The notes: a model not told the origin generated them from the sequence alone. 64,000 bases of DNA from Ophryocystis elektroscirrha (GCA_030141585.1 JAQIFP010000025.1:7748-71747); one strand, 5' to 3'; shown: positions 50,158 to 62,156, numbered from the stretch's first letter. Translations and numbers: made by a program.

Positions 50158-53100
50158 ATGGAAAGACGTAAAGATGAATTTGAAAATATTTGGAAGGATA
50201 TCGATCGTCTTAGCTCGATTCCCGAAAGTATCTATAAAGTCGCTAAGTCGACATTTAAGACTAACGGAAAAAAATCTATTGATATTGTAGATCGAATCAA
50301 GTCAAGAATAGATACACATTCTTTACATAGCCACAAATTTAACTTTCCCGTTTATAACTCACAAAATATTATTAATCGCTACAAAAACTCTGTAAATTAC
50401 AAAATTACAGATTTTAACTCCCTCATAAAGAGCGCTCGAATATACAAAAATCCTTTAAATAAAACAACTTTCGATAGAATAGATTTCTTTCAAGATAATA
50501 ACCCTTACTCCACTTTTTTCCAGTCTCTTAAAAGAACCCACCCGCCGTTTCATAAGAATCTACAAACACTTATTTCGGAACCAGTTCAAACTATTGCGCC
50601 GGCAGCTGCTATAGCATCAAATTTAGCTTCTGCGGAATCTTTGAATTTGGCTTCAAAAAGGGCATCAGATGTAAATAAATCTATTGAAATTAAAAACGCT
50701 TTTCCTTTGAAACCTTTAACGAAAGATTTGTTTTTATACAATTCCGAAAAAGCAGCAACTATACTCAACGTTTTTTCCGATCAATCTTTAAATGTTCAAT
50801 TCCCGTCTAAATTCAAGCTTCCAGAAGCTAATATTCCTAAACTTTCTTGGCTCAAAAGTCTAACTCCTTTTTCAACCAGTACAAATTACTCATCTAAAAA
50901 AAATGTTAAGCAGACCGCTTCTAGTCAACATCTCCAGCAGGCCGCTTCTAGTCAACATCTCCAGCAGGCCGCTTCTAGTCAACATCTCCAGCAGGCCGCT
51001 TCTAGTCAGCATCTCCAGCAGGCCGCTTCTAGTCAACATCTCCAGCAGGCCGCTTCTAGTCAACATCTCCAGCAGGCCGCTTCTAGTCAACATCCCCAGC
51101 AGGCCGCTTCTAGTCAACATCTCCAGCAGGCCGCTTCTAATCAACATCTCCAGCAGGCCGCTTCTAATCAACATCTCCAGCAGACCGCTTCTAGTCAAAT
51201 TCGCCAGCAAGCCGCTTTTAATCAAATTCTCCAGCAAGCCGCTTCTAGTCAAATTCTCCAGCAAGCCGCTTCTAGTCAAATTCTCCAGCAAGCCGCTTCT
51301 AGTCAAATTCTCCAGCAAGCCGCTTCTAGTCAAAATCTCCAGCAAGCCGCTTCTAGTCAAAATCTCCAGCAGCCCGCTTCTAATCAAAATCTCCAGCAGC
51401 CCGCTTCTAATCAAAATCTCCAACAACCCGCTTCTAATCAAAATCTCCAACAACCCGCTTCTAATCAAAATCTTCAGCTACCCGCTTCTGAACAGATTCT
51501 GCAGCAACCCGCTTCTAATCAAAATTTTCAACAAATCGCTTCTTATAAAAATATCCATCATCCCGGTACTGAACAATATCTTCAACGAAGCGCTTCTAAT
51601 GAAAATCTCCAACAAAGCGCTTCTAATGAAAATCTCCAACAAAGCGCTTCTAATGAAAATCTCCAACAAAGCGCTTCTAATGAAAATCTCCAACAAATCG
51701 CTTCTAATGAAAATCTACAACAAATCGCTTCTAATGAAAATCTCCAACAAAGCGCTTCTAATGAAAACCTCCAACAAATCGCTTCTAATGAAAATCTCCA
51801 ACGAAGCGCTTCTAATGAAAATCTCCAACAAAGCGCTTCTAATGAAAATCTCCAACAAAGCGCTTCTAATGAAAACCTCCAACAAATCGCTTTTAATGAA
51901 AACCTCCAACAAAGCGCTTCTAATGAAAATCTCCAACATTCCGGTTCTGAACAAAGTCTCCAGCGAACCGTTTCTAATCAGAATGTTGAACAACTAAGCT
52001 TATTTAAAAAATTTTCTGGATATTTTGATACCGATCAGTCAACTTCAAAGACATTAACTAGAAAACAAAAATCTTTTAGCAGTTTAGAAGGAAGAATTTC
52101 GGAAAAGAGACTTCAAAAAAAATTTTCATCCTCGACGGGATCGCAAGACAGTTTAGAGCTCCAAATGTTGAGTGAAAGAAAAGAGAATGAGATTAGAAGC
52201 AAGTTATGGGACATAAAAGAGCATTTGACGTCAAAAATAGATTCATTTATTCATAAATACACTATTTTAGAAAAAGCTGTTACTTTTCAAGCCCAGAATA
52301 AATCTGCAGACATCCAGAAAGGGTTAATGGATAATTTTGAAGTACTTTCACATAGAAGTAATACAAAGAACCGGTTCAATTATGCAGAGATAGAAGCCAT
52401 GGATAATAGCAGCAGTTTATTTACAGGTTCCACTGAAACATATAGAGAAGAAAAAGAAAAAATTAACGATGATCCTAGAAGCCGTTGCGATTTAAGTGTT
52501 AAAAATTCAAAATATATAGAAAACAACGAAATTATGTACGAAGAACGTTCAAAAAGCGCATTGAGAAAAAAACCTAGCATTTACAAATCAGAAAGTGATA
52601 AAAAGGTGCTGTTTTTAAATACTATTTACAAACAAGATGTTGATATAGAAGCTTTCGAGTTGTCTCCGGAACCGATTCCGGTATCAAGAAAAAAAATTAT
52701 ATCTTCTGATTTTCAAAAACATACCACAGATGGAGAAGTTATAATAGACTCAGTTGAAATGACAAAAGACGAGAGTAATCATTTAAAGCCTGAAGTTATA
52801 GAAAAAACTATAAGAAAAACAATAAAACCAGTGAAAAGAACTTTCGTTGAAAAATCATTAGAAAAAAATCATTACAGAAGTGATTACTTTAAAAAAGTAA
52901 ATGCAATTCCAGAGCTGTTGTATCCAAATAATGTTCTGCAAGAACTCAAAACATACTTAAATCATCCTCAAGAGAAAGTCGAAAGTTCCAGTGTATATAC
53001 AGAACTACGTAATTGTGTTGAAGCCACAAAGCTTTTACAGAAAACAATTATAACTCCACAAAATGTGTCTCAGGTGTTAGATTTGTTACTTCCCAAGCCT

Positions 53101-53202
53101 AAAAATGTTCCAAAAGTTTCTTTTCCTATAAAAAAAAATGCAGTCTACCATCACAAATATGAGTCAAAATATACTGTTCTCAAATTAATCGAAAATTTGT
53201 AA
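50158..53202 (+). CDS. Unknown 1014-aa protein with about 40 nonapeptide repeats
   Basis: Intronless. Residues 1-250 are basic and helical without known domains, and there is no signal peptide or membrane segment. Residues about 253-612 are some 40 tandem copies of a 9-residue unit, consensus A-S-(S/N)-(Q/E)-x-L-Q-Q-(A/P/S/I). The copies form blocks that change gradually from SQHL through SQIL and NQNL to NENL. The C-terminal 400 residues are Lys/Ser/Glu-rich, with short helical stretches and a LDLLLPKPKNVPKV motif near the end. I recognise no family. A cytoskeletal or scaffold role is possible from composition only. Confidence 0.75.
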   Translation: MERRKDEFENIWKDIDRLSSIPESIYKVAKSTFKTNGKKSIDIVDRIKSRIDTHSLHSHKFNFPVYNSQNIINRYKNSVNYKITDFNSLIKSARIYKNPLNKTTFDRIDFFQDNNPYSTFFQSLKRTHPPFHKNLQTLISEPVQTIAPAAAIASNLASAESLNLASKRASDVNKSIEIKNAFPLKPLTKDLFLYNSEKAATILNVFSDQSLNVQFPSKFKLPEANIPKLSWLKSLTPFSTSTNYSSKKNVKQTASSQHLQQAASSQHLQQAASSQHLQQAASSQHLQQAASSQHLQQAASSQHLQQAASSQHPQQAASSQHLQQAASNQHLQQAASNQHLQQTASSQIRQQAAFNQILQQAASSQILQQAASSQILQQAASSQILQQAASSQNLQQAASSQNLQQPASNQNLQQPASNQNLQQPASNQNLQQPASNQNLQLPASEQILQQPASNQNFQQIASYKNIHHPGTEQYLQRSASNENLQQSASNENLQQSASNENLQQSASNENLQQIASNENLQQIASNENLQQSASNENLQQIASNENLQRSASNENLQQSASNENLQQSASNENLQQIAFNENLQQSASNENLQHSGSEQSLQRTVSNQNVEQLSLFKKFSGYFDTDQSTSKTLTRKQKSFSSLEGRISEKRLQKKFSSSTGSQDSLELQMLSERKENEIRSKLWDIKEHLTSKIDSFIHKYTILEKAVTFQAQNKSADIQKGLMDNFEVLSHRSNTKNRFNYAEIEAMDNSSSLFTGSTETYREEKEKINDDPRSRCDLSVKNSKYIENNEIMYEERSKSALRKKPSIYKSESDKKVLFLNTIYKQDVDIEAFELSPEPIPVSRKKIISSDFQKHTTDGEVIIDSVEMTKDESNHLKPEVIEKTIRKTIKPVKRTFVEKSLEKNHYRSDYFKKVNAIPELLYPNNVLQELKTYLNHPQEKVESSSVYTELRNCVEATKLLQKTIITPQNVSQVLDLLLPKPKNVPKVSFPIKKNAVYHHKYESKYTVLKLIENL
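50914..51993 (+). repeat. 27-bp coding tandem repeat, about 40 copies
   Basis: Units like caacatctccagcaggccgc plus ttctagt (27 bp) encode the nonapeptide repeats. The units are far richer in G+C than the rest of the window. Early copies are almost identical at the DNA level, so expansion is recent. Blocks show ordered divergence (cagcaggcc, cagcaagcc, caacaacc, caacaaagc). Because the unit length is a multiple of three, one other forward frame and the reverse strand are also open over much of the array. Confidence 0.93.
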
Positions 53203-53512
53203 ATTATACTGTTATTATTATTGCTTTTAGAGAAAAACCAAAAATACCTATAACTCATAGAAAATTTTATCACATCTATGGCAAAAATCTTCCTAATATT
53301 CCTACTTAACCCGTGCACTATAGTTTTTTTGACAAAAATAAAAAAAAAATCAATTATACAATAATTACACATTTTTTCATATATATATATATAGGCAATA
53401 AAATATATCTTTTTATGAGTATTATCCTGCTAATTTATGGCTAGAAATGTTAACAAAATCGAAGTCTCTAAAATATTTATAGGTGCGTGACTCAATATAA
53501 GCGTAGTATAAT
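53203..53512. other. Intergenic region
   Basis: AT-rich spacer between the repeat protein and the Sec61 beta gene on the same strand. Nothing is recognised. Confidence 0.4.
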
Positions 53513-53812
53513 ATGAGACGTCAAATACAGGTAATAGTAATGATTAAATAAATCTAAACGTGTATGTATACGCATACTAAATTAAATAGATTATTTTTAG
53601 AATAAGGGGAGAGTTTCAGCACGTAACGGAGCTAGAGCTAAAGGTGTACATTTAGATTCATACGGATCTACCGCCATGTAAGATCTAAAAATGCATTTTA
53701 ATGCTATTTCAGATCACCAGTTACAGCCATAATATGGAGCTGCGGATATATATTTTGTATTATATGTTTGCATTTAATGCGTAAATTATTCATGACTAAT
53801 AAAGTTCTGTAA
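53513..53812 (+). CDS. SEC61B: Sec61 beta subunit, tail-anchored translocon component
   Basis: Small subunit of the ER protein-conducting channel. Three exons fit in phase (53513-53530, 53601-53677, 53713-53812), giving 64 aa. A basic, Arg/Gly-rich N-terminus (RVSARNGARAKG) precedes one membrane segment whose pattern SPVTAIIWSCGYIFCIICLHL fits the Sec61 beta helix (GPVxVLVMSLxFIxSVFxLHI). The protein is short, which fits the family (about 60-100 aa), but conservation is low. The middle intron is 35 nt. The stop is 16 bp upstream of the DHHC gene's ATG. Confidence 0.62.
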
Positions 53813-53828
53813 ACCACTTTTTTTTTAT

Positions 53829-54961
53829 ATGGTTTTTCTTGACAAAGCCAACACATATTTAACACAAAATCAACAATTAAGCCAATGGAATCCAATTGTT
53901 AGTGACAGTCCAATAAGACGACAAGATGGATTTTGTTTTGTAGTTGCACTTTCTCTCTTTATAAGTAAGAATCTTGAAATTAATCACCCATTGGTTAACC
54001 CAAGAAATTTACATTTTGTGTATTTTTATGCTATTTTTGTTTGTCATTTGTCATAGCAAACAAAATTATTTAGTACAGAAAATTATTTATTTATGAATTA
54101 TCTAATATTTACACATATCATTAATATGATAAGTATCAAATTAAACCATATTTTATGATGGCTGTATATACTAGCGTAATTGCTATTTAAAACCATAATT
54201 AATTAATCAGTAATTTTCTTTCAGTCTTCACATATGCTACATACGTTGGAAACGTTTTAATCGATTTGTTTAAACCAGAAATTACTCCATATCGTTTAGC
54301 ATATATTTCGGTATTTCATATTTTTCTATTTTTATTTATATGGGCTTTTATAAAGGTATTTTACAAGATTTATCTATATGGTACAATAGACAGTTCAAAC
54401 CCCTCCGGGCGGAGTACCTCCCAATTGGGGTTTTTATATGGGAGACGAAACGAAACGCAGACGATACTGCAAAGTATGCAATATATGGAAACCAGACAGA
54501 ACTCACCACTGCTCTTCTTGCAAACAATGGTAAATAGTGCAAAGTTGATACGCAAATAAAAATAAATGAAATTCTATTTGAAAAATACACATTAAATGGT
54601 TAATGTAGATTATTTAAAATAATTATATTAATTTACGTCAATTTATAAAATATTTAAGTGTATGGTTTTAGCAGTTTTGTGCTTAATTTTAACTCAGTTG
54701 ATCATGAATTAATTTATTTCACTATGCAAAATTATTTTTCAACAGCTAATACAAACATTAATTATATAATTCTTGATTAAAAAAAAAATGCTATAAATTA
54801 ATTTGTAAAACAAAACCATTCCAAAAAGTGATTATCAATTTACCAATACTTTACTATAAAGCTGCTTGTTTTATAGATTTTATTTTTTCAATAGGCTGTT
54901 AGATTGCATAAATATATTATTCATATTGATCAATACATGTGTTATATATATACATATATAC

Positions 54962-54999
<38 letters not shown>

Positions 55000-56152
55000 A
55001 AATGGATTTTTTGCTTTAAGTAGATATTGCGCATTGAATATATAAGCAATCTCAGTGTTTATAGAATTGCATAGAACATGCAGTATTACAATTACTATGC
55101 ATGCAATATATATATCTTTATGATTTTTTTAATATTACATAAAACAAAATATCATATTTACGTGACATGTGTATAATTTTTTCTAGTGTTTTGAATATGG
55201 ATCACCATTGTCCCTGGGTGAATAATTGCATTGGGTTTCAGAACAGGAAGTTTTTTATACAGTTGTTGATATATGCCTTGATTGTATTAATCAGTGTTAT
55301 AGTTCACTCGTATGTTAAACCTTACACATATATATATATAGACAGATCTTTCTACATTGTACTAAAAGGGCCAAATTTATACAAATGCGTACAACCTAAT
55401 GACACTTCAGTATTCGAGAATGCGAAGAATGTTGTATCCATAGTGTCTTTTGTAATTGTACGTGCATCAACACATGAGCTAGCCTTATATTTATATATAC
55501 TTATATACGTAAACATGTATTTAGGTATGTATATATATATTCATATATAATGCGTGCATATAAACATACATAATTATTTGCCTATATGTTTATATACACG
55601 AGTAAATTTTATTTATATAAGTATATGGTTATTTCTTATCAAGCAAGTTTATTTTGAAGAAAATTATATTTATATTATTTATTTAATTTTTTGATATAAG
55701 TTTATTGATTGTAAGTCAATAAAAAAGTTACAGTTTGCTTATTTTTTAGTAAAATCACTAAACTATACTGGCTATGTTAAAATAAACTTTTAAATAGACA
55801 TAAAATAATATTTTTTTATACTGAATACATATATATGCAATTGCTTCAGATGATTCTTTTGTCAATCACACTAATTATACCTTTAATTCCTTTCACTAAA
55901 CTACACTTGAACATGATCCACAATGTAAGAAATGTAATCATATTGTAAATAACACAGAACACAACTACTATAGAGAATATGGATCCAGCTACAAGGAGTC
56001 GACAAACTTACAATATTGGAGGATTTAGAAACGTTGAACAAGTAATGCTTATTTATAAACATTATCAATAATTAAATTTGTTTTCTATGAAAGAAATACC
56101 TGAGTCTATGCATTTCAGTTATAAGTTATTCTTATCTACATTTAAATACGCT

Positions 56153-56198
<46 letters not shown>

Positions 56199-56364
56199 TA
56201 TATAGAAATATTGGTTCTATAGTTTACATAAATTTGTATATTATAAGGTCATGGGAAGAAACGTATTGTTGTGGTGGTTGCCGTGCCATACGAATTCTAG
56301 CAAACCAGTTGGAAACGGTGTTCGCTGGGTTCAAAATTACGTGAGAGCATTTGAGAATGATTAA
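53829..56364 (+). CDS. DHHC palmitoyltransferase
   Basis: Integral membrane protein S-acyltransferase. Seven exons fit in phase (53829-53964, 54225-54355, 54390-54529, 55187-55457, 55850-55924, 55958-56041, 56248-56364), giving 317 aa. Two N-terminal membrane segments precede the cysteine-rich domain: [22 protein letters not shown], then [20 protein letters not shown] with the catalytic DHHC. Two further membrane segments follow, then the TTxE motif (NTTTIE) and the PaCCT-like end [16 protein letters not shown]. The second intron (54356-54389) is 34 nt; the intron splitting the cysteine-rich domain is 657 nt and TA-rich. Confidence 0.93.
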
Positions 56365-56513
56365 TTTTTCTTCTTTCTTGAAAGTCCTCTAACAATAATA
56401 TCCCAAACTCTTAGTTGTTCCGTCTCGTGATACGCCTGATTGATAGATAATTGAGTTATTGATACTATTACCATTACAAGCCAATTCACTGCACGATTAA
56501 ATATAAAAAACAT
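56361..56513 (-). CDS. Possible 50-aa membrane protein
   Basis: A complete small frame from the ATG at 56513 to a stop at 56361-56363, overlapping the stop codon of the convergent DHHC gene by three bases. It encodes one hydrophobic segment (AVNWLVMVIVSITQL), a charged helix and a KKK tail. Composition is coding-like: G/C at first codon positions, in contrast with the spacer around it. I recognise no family; small subunits of ER or mitochondrial complexes look like this. Confidence 0.4.
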   Translation of the reverse strand: MFFIFNRAVNWLVMVIVSITQLSINQAYHETEQLRVWDIIVRGLSRKKKN

Positions 56514-56648
56514 TGTTTTTTTTTTCTCTCAAATATGTATGCAATCGGTAGTTTCAATAATATTTTAATATGTCAAAAAATATTTTACATTATTCTTTTT
56601 ACAAAAAAAAAAATTAAGTTAGTTATTTATAATGCCCATAGTTTAAGA

Positions 56649-57541
56649 TTTTTCTTCTAAGGGAATGTCCAAAAAAAGATATTTTAAAGCACCGAAAAAT
56701 GACATATTGGCGACGTGTGTATAAAATGCAGTTAAATATAAAAAAGTCAATGAACAGTGCAAAAGAGACTTTATCATTTTATTTAGGTTCAGGAACAGAA
56801 GAGTAATTAATCGGTTATTATTTATTAAAATTCTGTAAAATTCTACAATTATTTGTACACCTTTATTTTGGTTTAATTAAAATGCTAAATATTTATTAAA
56901 TTATTAATAAAAATTAATTGTGTTATTTTTGTTTGTAATTCAGATTTTTTAGTCAAAAAGTTGAAGTATTTAAATAATTAAATATTTACAGCTCTTAAAT
57001 TACTTATAGCTTTGAATTTATACTTTTACTGGTCAAAATATACTAGTTTAGAATCACATAAATGTATTTCCATTAACCTTGATTAGTGAAGTCAAGCATC
57101 TGTAAAAAAGTATATTTATGAAAGGCTATAGCACCAAAATTTTTTATAAAAATTTGTTTTTAGTAAAACTTTGTTGCAACACAACTGTTAGAAAAATGCA
57201 ATTAATCAAGTACTCAGTAACCACAATTTGTTTGAAATAAGCAAAACAAAATTAGAGGTTGCTGTTATACCATCAAGAAAGCCTCAAGTAACGGTAGTAT
57301 TACTATCAAATCCAAATATACGGTTTGGCGTCACAAATTTTTGTTAAAGCGATTCGCTATAGAAAGTGCTCTTTTTCTCGGTATACTAAAACTCCAGGTT
57401 TTATAGTTAACTGTTGTGATTTTTTTGGTAAATAAATATCACATTAATTATAATTATTATTATTATTTTGACAATAATAGTGTGGTAAGAATAATATTTT
57501 ACTCACTTTCTATTTGGGCGGGAGTATAATATTATAAAAAA
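56649..57541 (+). other. Coding-like exons of an unresolved gene
   Basis: At 56649-56807 a frame follows an acceptor-like catag and encodes a basic stretch (CPKKDILKHRKMTYWRRVYKM...) up to GSGTEE. Around 57164-57300 another open stretch reads ...LFEISKTKLEVAVIPSRKPQ. Joining them through introns of about 24 and 360 nt is possible by phase, but I could not find a start exon or a convincing end. The codon content looks protein-like and unlike the AT spacers. It could be one small multi-exon gene; no family is recognised. Confidence 0.3.
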
Positions 57542-57731
57542 AGAAAAATTTGATGATACTTATTTAAAACCCATTAGTATCATAAAGAAAGAAATATAAG
57601 ACAGGTATCACTGAATCAGATGTCTTTATTGATATATATATGTGCTTATATTGGTTATTATTAAAGCATCTTATGGAGAATATTTATTTACGCGTTATAA
57701 ATGCGTGAAGTATTTTTCTGTGCTAATCAAT

Positions 57732-60214
57732 TTAGGAAGTTTCTGGCTTAGATGTGTTCTGTTGATGGGGTGGTAATATACAGAACTCAGACGCACGTTT
57801 TACATTCATATCTAATATAGCTTTTTCCAATTTATCAAAATCTAGACCATCTTCAATAGATTTGAGTATATTTGCAGCTATTCTTTCATCGTTGGGAATA
57901 ACCCTGTCAGTCCTGATACGTTCCAATACCCAGCCTCCTTTTGTAATCTCGACATTGTTGAAATCATACATTTCTTTATCTCCGTGTAATACTAATTTGG
58001 GCTTCACTGTTTCTACTGCTGGATTGTAGTAGCACTCCCAAATAGCGTAATTATGCTCGCTTTTTCCTTCAATGCTGCTCATAGTAACAAACATATAACA
58101 TAATTACCAATTTTAACTATATTAGAAAATCTACACTAACTAAACAATATGTACAAGTAGTCTATATATACAATTATTTTGTTTATTGCATACATATCCC
58201 AATTATTCTTTACGATTTCATTTTTTACAAATTATATATATATATATATATATTTATATATTTTTTCCTTAGGTCTCTATAATAAATATTATAGTGTTTG
58301 ATAAATTAATTATTAATAACTAATAGTTAATTATTTTGAATTATTAATTTCTTTCACTGAATCTTCATATTATAATTATTTAATATTTATCTTTATAATG
58401 AAGAAATTTATTTTATTTGTTTGTTATTATATATATTATATATATAGATAATAATAACCATTTTATATTTCTGTAAATTATGCCAAAAGCTGAAAACCTC
58501 AAATAATAGACAAATCAAATAAAGAGCTATAAGTAAGTTAACTAATAGTCTAAAATAACATGCGTGTTAATGACTGATTATTTAATAATATAGGCCTTAT
58601 TTATTAAATAAAATAATAGATACGGGAATGTGATCTAATATTCTCCAATATCAGATTACTCTACGCATTCACTATATAACTCTATATATAATAATATATT
58701 ATAAAAATATAACCTATAATATAAATTTAGGTTTTATTTTAGTTAAACAATCATCTGTGTATTTAATAGAAATATGTGGATGATCTACATAAGCGGTTAT
58801 AATAATACAAATAATAATTTTCATATTAATTAATATTATATATTTTTTACCAGTAGCTATATAATACTTCATGAATCAAATCTCCTGAAATTGATAGCCA
58901 ATCATCATTGAAAACTGCTACGCCCTGAATAGAGTTATGTGAACAAAAAAAATTAATCGTATTATAATTAATTAAGTCTTTAATAAAATACGGATTATGC
59001 AATTAAAATTGACTAAATTCTAAAATTATGAAAAATTTATTGATGTAACTATTTGTTTGTATACTTTCATAAATAATTTTGAATTTATTGTAAATGTGCA
59101 CAATAAATTTTTTAAAATTGTAAGAAAAATGAATCTTACGAATCTAGCAACAAATAATCGAACAGCAGCTGGTTTTGAGTCTGTTGGGTTATTCCAGAGT
59201 TTTTGAGAGTCAGATATAATTTCAGCTTTGAAGTCGACCTAAAAGGCTTATATATGAACTTATTTGTACAGTATTTAACTGTGGGGGCTTCCATTTAATT
59301 AACCATTTACATGTACCAGGCCAATAAGGAATATTTATGGGGGTAAATATGATTCCATCTGATAAATGTGGTAATTTAGACGAAAAATTTTTGATAGCTC
59401 GAATGTCATTGATATCAAAAAAATCCTAAATTCGCAAATTGTTAAAATGCTTTACTACCTATTTTTCTAATAAACTAAAATTAACATTCCTCATAATTTT
59501 TTACATATTCTGTGATTTAATATACTATAAAAAATTGCATAATGTCAATCTGATGTAGTTTAGGTCTAAATTGCCATATATAAAATGACATATTTTACAT
59601 ACACAAACACTTGTATTAGCTATATATACATTTTCTTTATTTTATGGCTACTACCTTCAAATAGATTTCAAGAAAATTTTCATTATAGACCTGTATAGAA
59701 AATCACTTATTATAAAATAATGATGATAATTACTAGAGGATTGTCTTTGTAGTATTTAACATAAGGCTCGATGACCTCCTTATACACTTTCGAGAGTCGA
59801 ACAAGCAAATTATCGGAAGAAACATCTTCTCCGTTTATAGTAATAACATCATAAATTAAATAGCGGACTTTATAAAACTTCGAGCCATCATCATTAGTGT
59901 ACTCATCTTGAACCAGTTCCCCATCGAGTAAAGTATTTTGATGAGGTTTACTCGGATCATCTTTAGTGGGAACGTGTAATTCAAGATATCGCACTACGAT
60001 ACTAAACATAAAAACAGATTCTACCTATTTCTTTGCGATCTATAAGGAATAGTCGCTCACTAACTGCGTAGCACAGATATCGAATACCATCTGTTTTTTC
60101 GCATGCTAAATAACTGTGTTGTTGGAATGCATTTAAATTTAAAGACGTCAAAGAAACTGCAAAGAGTATTTTAAAGTTCTAACTTTTATCAATAACATAT
60201 TTCTCTTTAAATAA

Positions 60215-60268
<54 letters not shown>

Positions 60269-60771
60269 TTTATATTTATATTACTAATATAAATATAATT
60301 GTTATACTTTACTATATAAAATATGTTGTATATAATAATTATTTAACGCCTACATATGTACGTCAATCTATATAAATATTATTATACAAAATTGATTATA
60401 AAATTAATAAAAAAAAAAAAAAGTATAATTTTGATTAAGTTGTCTGTGTCAGTCTTATTAACCGTAACTATGAAACAATTTACAACAAAATAAATTATTA
60501 TTACTCAATAAAAAAATCATTAGCTGTATAATAAAAACATAATTGTACATGTTTTATTATTAAAAACTAAAAAAAAAAAAAAGTTATATAATATAATGAC
60601 ACTTAGAATAAATGAATATATTATTTTATTAGAAACTCATGTACCTGGCTGTGAACCAGGAAACGAAGGCTTATTCCAATTACATAATTTACGTATTTTC
60701 GCAAGTATATTATTTATATATTCTTGTTTCTCTAGCTTATCTCCAGGCAGCTCAATATTTAAGCTACTCAT
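57732..60771 (-). CDS. mRNA capping enzyme, guanylyltransferase
   Basis: Nuclear GTP:RNA guanylyltransferase that adds the 5' cap GMP. Eight exons fit in phase (60645-60771, 60025-60156, 59734-59993, 59655-59690, 59270-59425, 59140-59238, 58851-58924, 57732-58074), giving 408 aa. All nucleotidyltransferase motifs are seen: FPGSQPVSL, motif I EKTDGIRYL with the catalytic Lys, motif III FLIDRKE, motif IIIa TLLDGELV..RYLIYDVI, motif IV DGIIFTP, motif V LIKWKPP and the OB-fold motif VI region WVLERIRTDRVIPN. It is a stand-alone guanylyltransferase without a triphosphatase domain, as in fungi and many protists. Introns of 31 nt occur twice. Confidence 0.93.
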
Positions 60772-60800
60772 ATTAGGTACAGTATCATATTAAAAAAAAA

Positions 60801-60939
60801 TCATAATTCGTCAGATAAAACATCCTCAAAGCGAGATTTATGCTTATTATAAAATTCTATCAAACCTTCTAGAGTTCTGTCTCCTTCAAAAGTAATAGGA
60901 TCTGTAGTTCCAGCTTTAATGAAGAAAATAGTTGGGAAT
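60801..60939 (-). CDS. Protein disulfide isomerase, last exon only
   Basis: The exon follows an acceptor (tttttatag) and encodes the end of a thioredoxin-fold domain: FPTIFFIKAGTTDPITFEGDRTLEGLIEF, the pattern of the last PDI a' domain (GFPTxxFFPAG...YEGxRTLEGxxxF). The protein ends in SDEL, an ER-retrieval tetrapeptide related to KDEL and used in Plasmodium. Everything upstream, including the CxxC sites, is missing: the next 700 bases are microsatellite and an N gap, and beyond them lies a different gene. The capping enzyme ATG follows 29 bp after this stop on the same strand. Confidence 0.85.
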
Positions 60940-61149
60940 CTATAAAAAATCACAAATTTGTTTTTGTATATTAAAAAATTAGTTACTCATACAATGTTTA
61001 ATATACACGAAAAAACACTTTGTTGGCATTTTTATTTAATCAATTTATCGATTATTACTAGTAAATTATGATATACGCAATTCTTATATAAATTACTATC
61101 TTCTATAGTAATACCATAATATTAATGGTATAATCAATATAATTGTATA

Positions 61150-61152
61150 CAT

Positions 61153-61239
<87 letters not shown>

Positions 61240-61251
61240 TATATAAAAAAA

Positions 61252-61290
<39 letters not shown>

Positions 61291-61560
61291 AATATATATA
61301 TAANNNNNNNNNNNNNNNNNATATGTATATATGTATATATGTATATATGTATATATGTATATATGTATATATGTATATATGTATATATGTATATATGTAT
61401 ATATGTATATATGTATACATGTATATATGTATATATGTATATATGTATATATGTATATATGTATATATGTATATATGTATATATGTATATATGTATATAT
61501 GTATATATGTATATATGTATATATGTAGATATGTAGATATGTGTATATGTATACATGTAT
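61150..61560. repeat. TA and ATATGTAT microsatellites with 17-N gap
   Basis: A TA run of about 140 bp (61156-61300), then 17 N at 61304-61320, then about 25 copies of the 8-bp unit atatgtat up to about 61540. The flanks of the N run are different repeats, so the gap does not simply close a single array. Confidence 0.92.
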
Positions 61561-61678
61561 TCGAAGTATATATTTAATATATATATTGAAGCAACATGAT
61601 AATTATTTATATATAAAAATATTAAACAATATATAGAGATGTATTTATAGAAAAGTCTATATGTGTTATACAACTTAC

Positions 61679-62122
61679 AAATTTGATTAAATCATATATC
61701 AACAATTCAGAATTTTCTGTAAATATACGGATTTCTGTTTGAGATACTTGTACATATATTTTATTAATACAAGTGAAACTCAATGTTGGACAATTGTACT
61801 GTAAATTGTTTAAATCAAAGAAATGAACTTCGTCATCTTTAATTTGGAAAGTTGCAGTGGATCCCACGCCAGAATGACAGGATACCAAGTAAAATAAATT
61901 ATCGCTGTATATATAATGGAAATTAACACATCGTTGAAACAGTAAAGACGTCTTGGTATTATTAGGGTGTGTCTTCAGTTCTACAAATACAAAACGCAGT
62001 TCAAGTAATGCCTTTAGATGAAAAAAAACATAGGTAATAATTTTATGAAGTAATATTATATACCATTATTATATTGTATTATATTTAATCAGTTATAAAA
62101 TTCTTCTGCTTTAATAAAATAC

Positions 62123-62156
<34 letters not shown>

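Noticed and set aside
50903..51997. 364-aa plus-strand frame and 192-aa minus-strand frame over the 27-bp array
   Set aside because: Shadow frames caused by a repeat unit divisible by three; the 1014-aa frame continues on both sides with non-repeat coding sequence.
59994..60024. Capping enzyme spliced at the nearer AG of 60002
   Set aside because: That acceptor breaks the frame; using the AG 31 nt from the donor restores phase and the family sequence.
61154..61673. Open frames on both strands around the 17-N gap, all Tyr/Ile/His/Met
   Set aside because: Products of ATATGTAT and TA repeats, some read through N.
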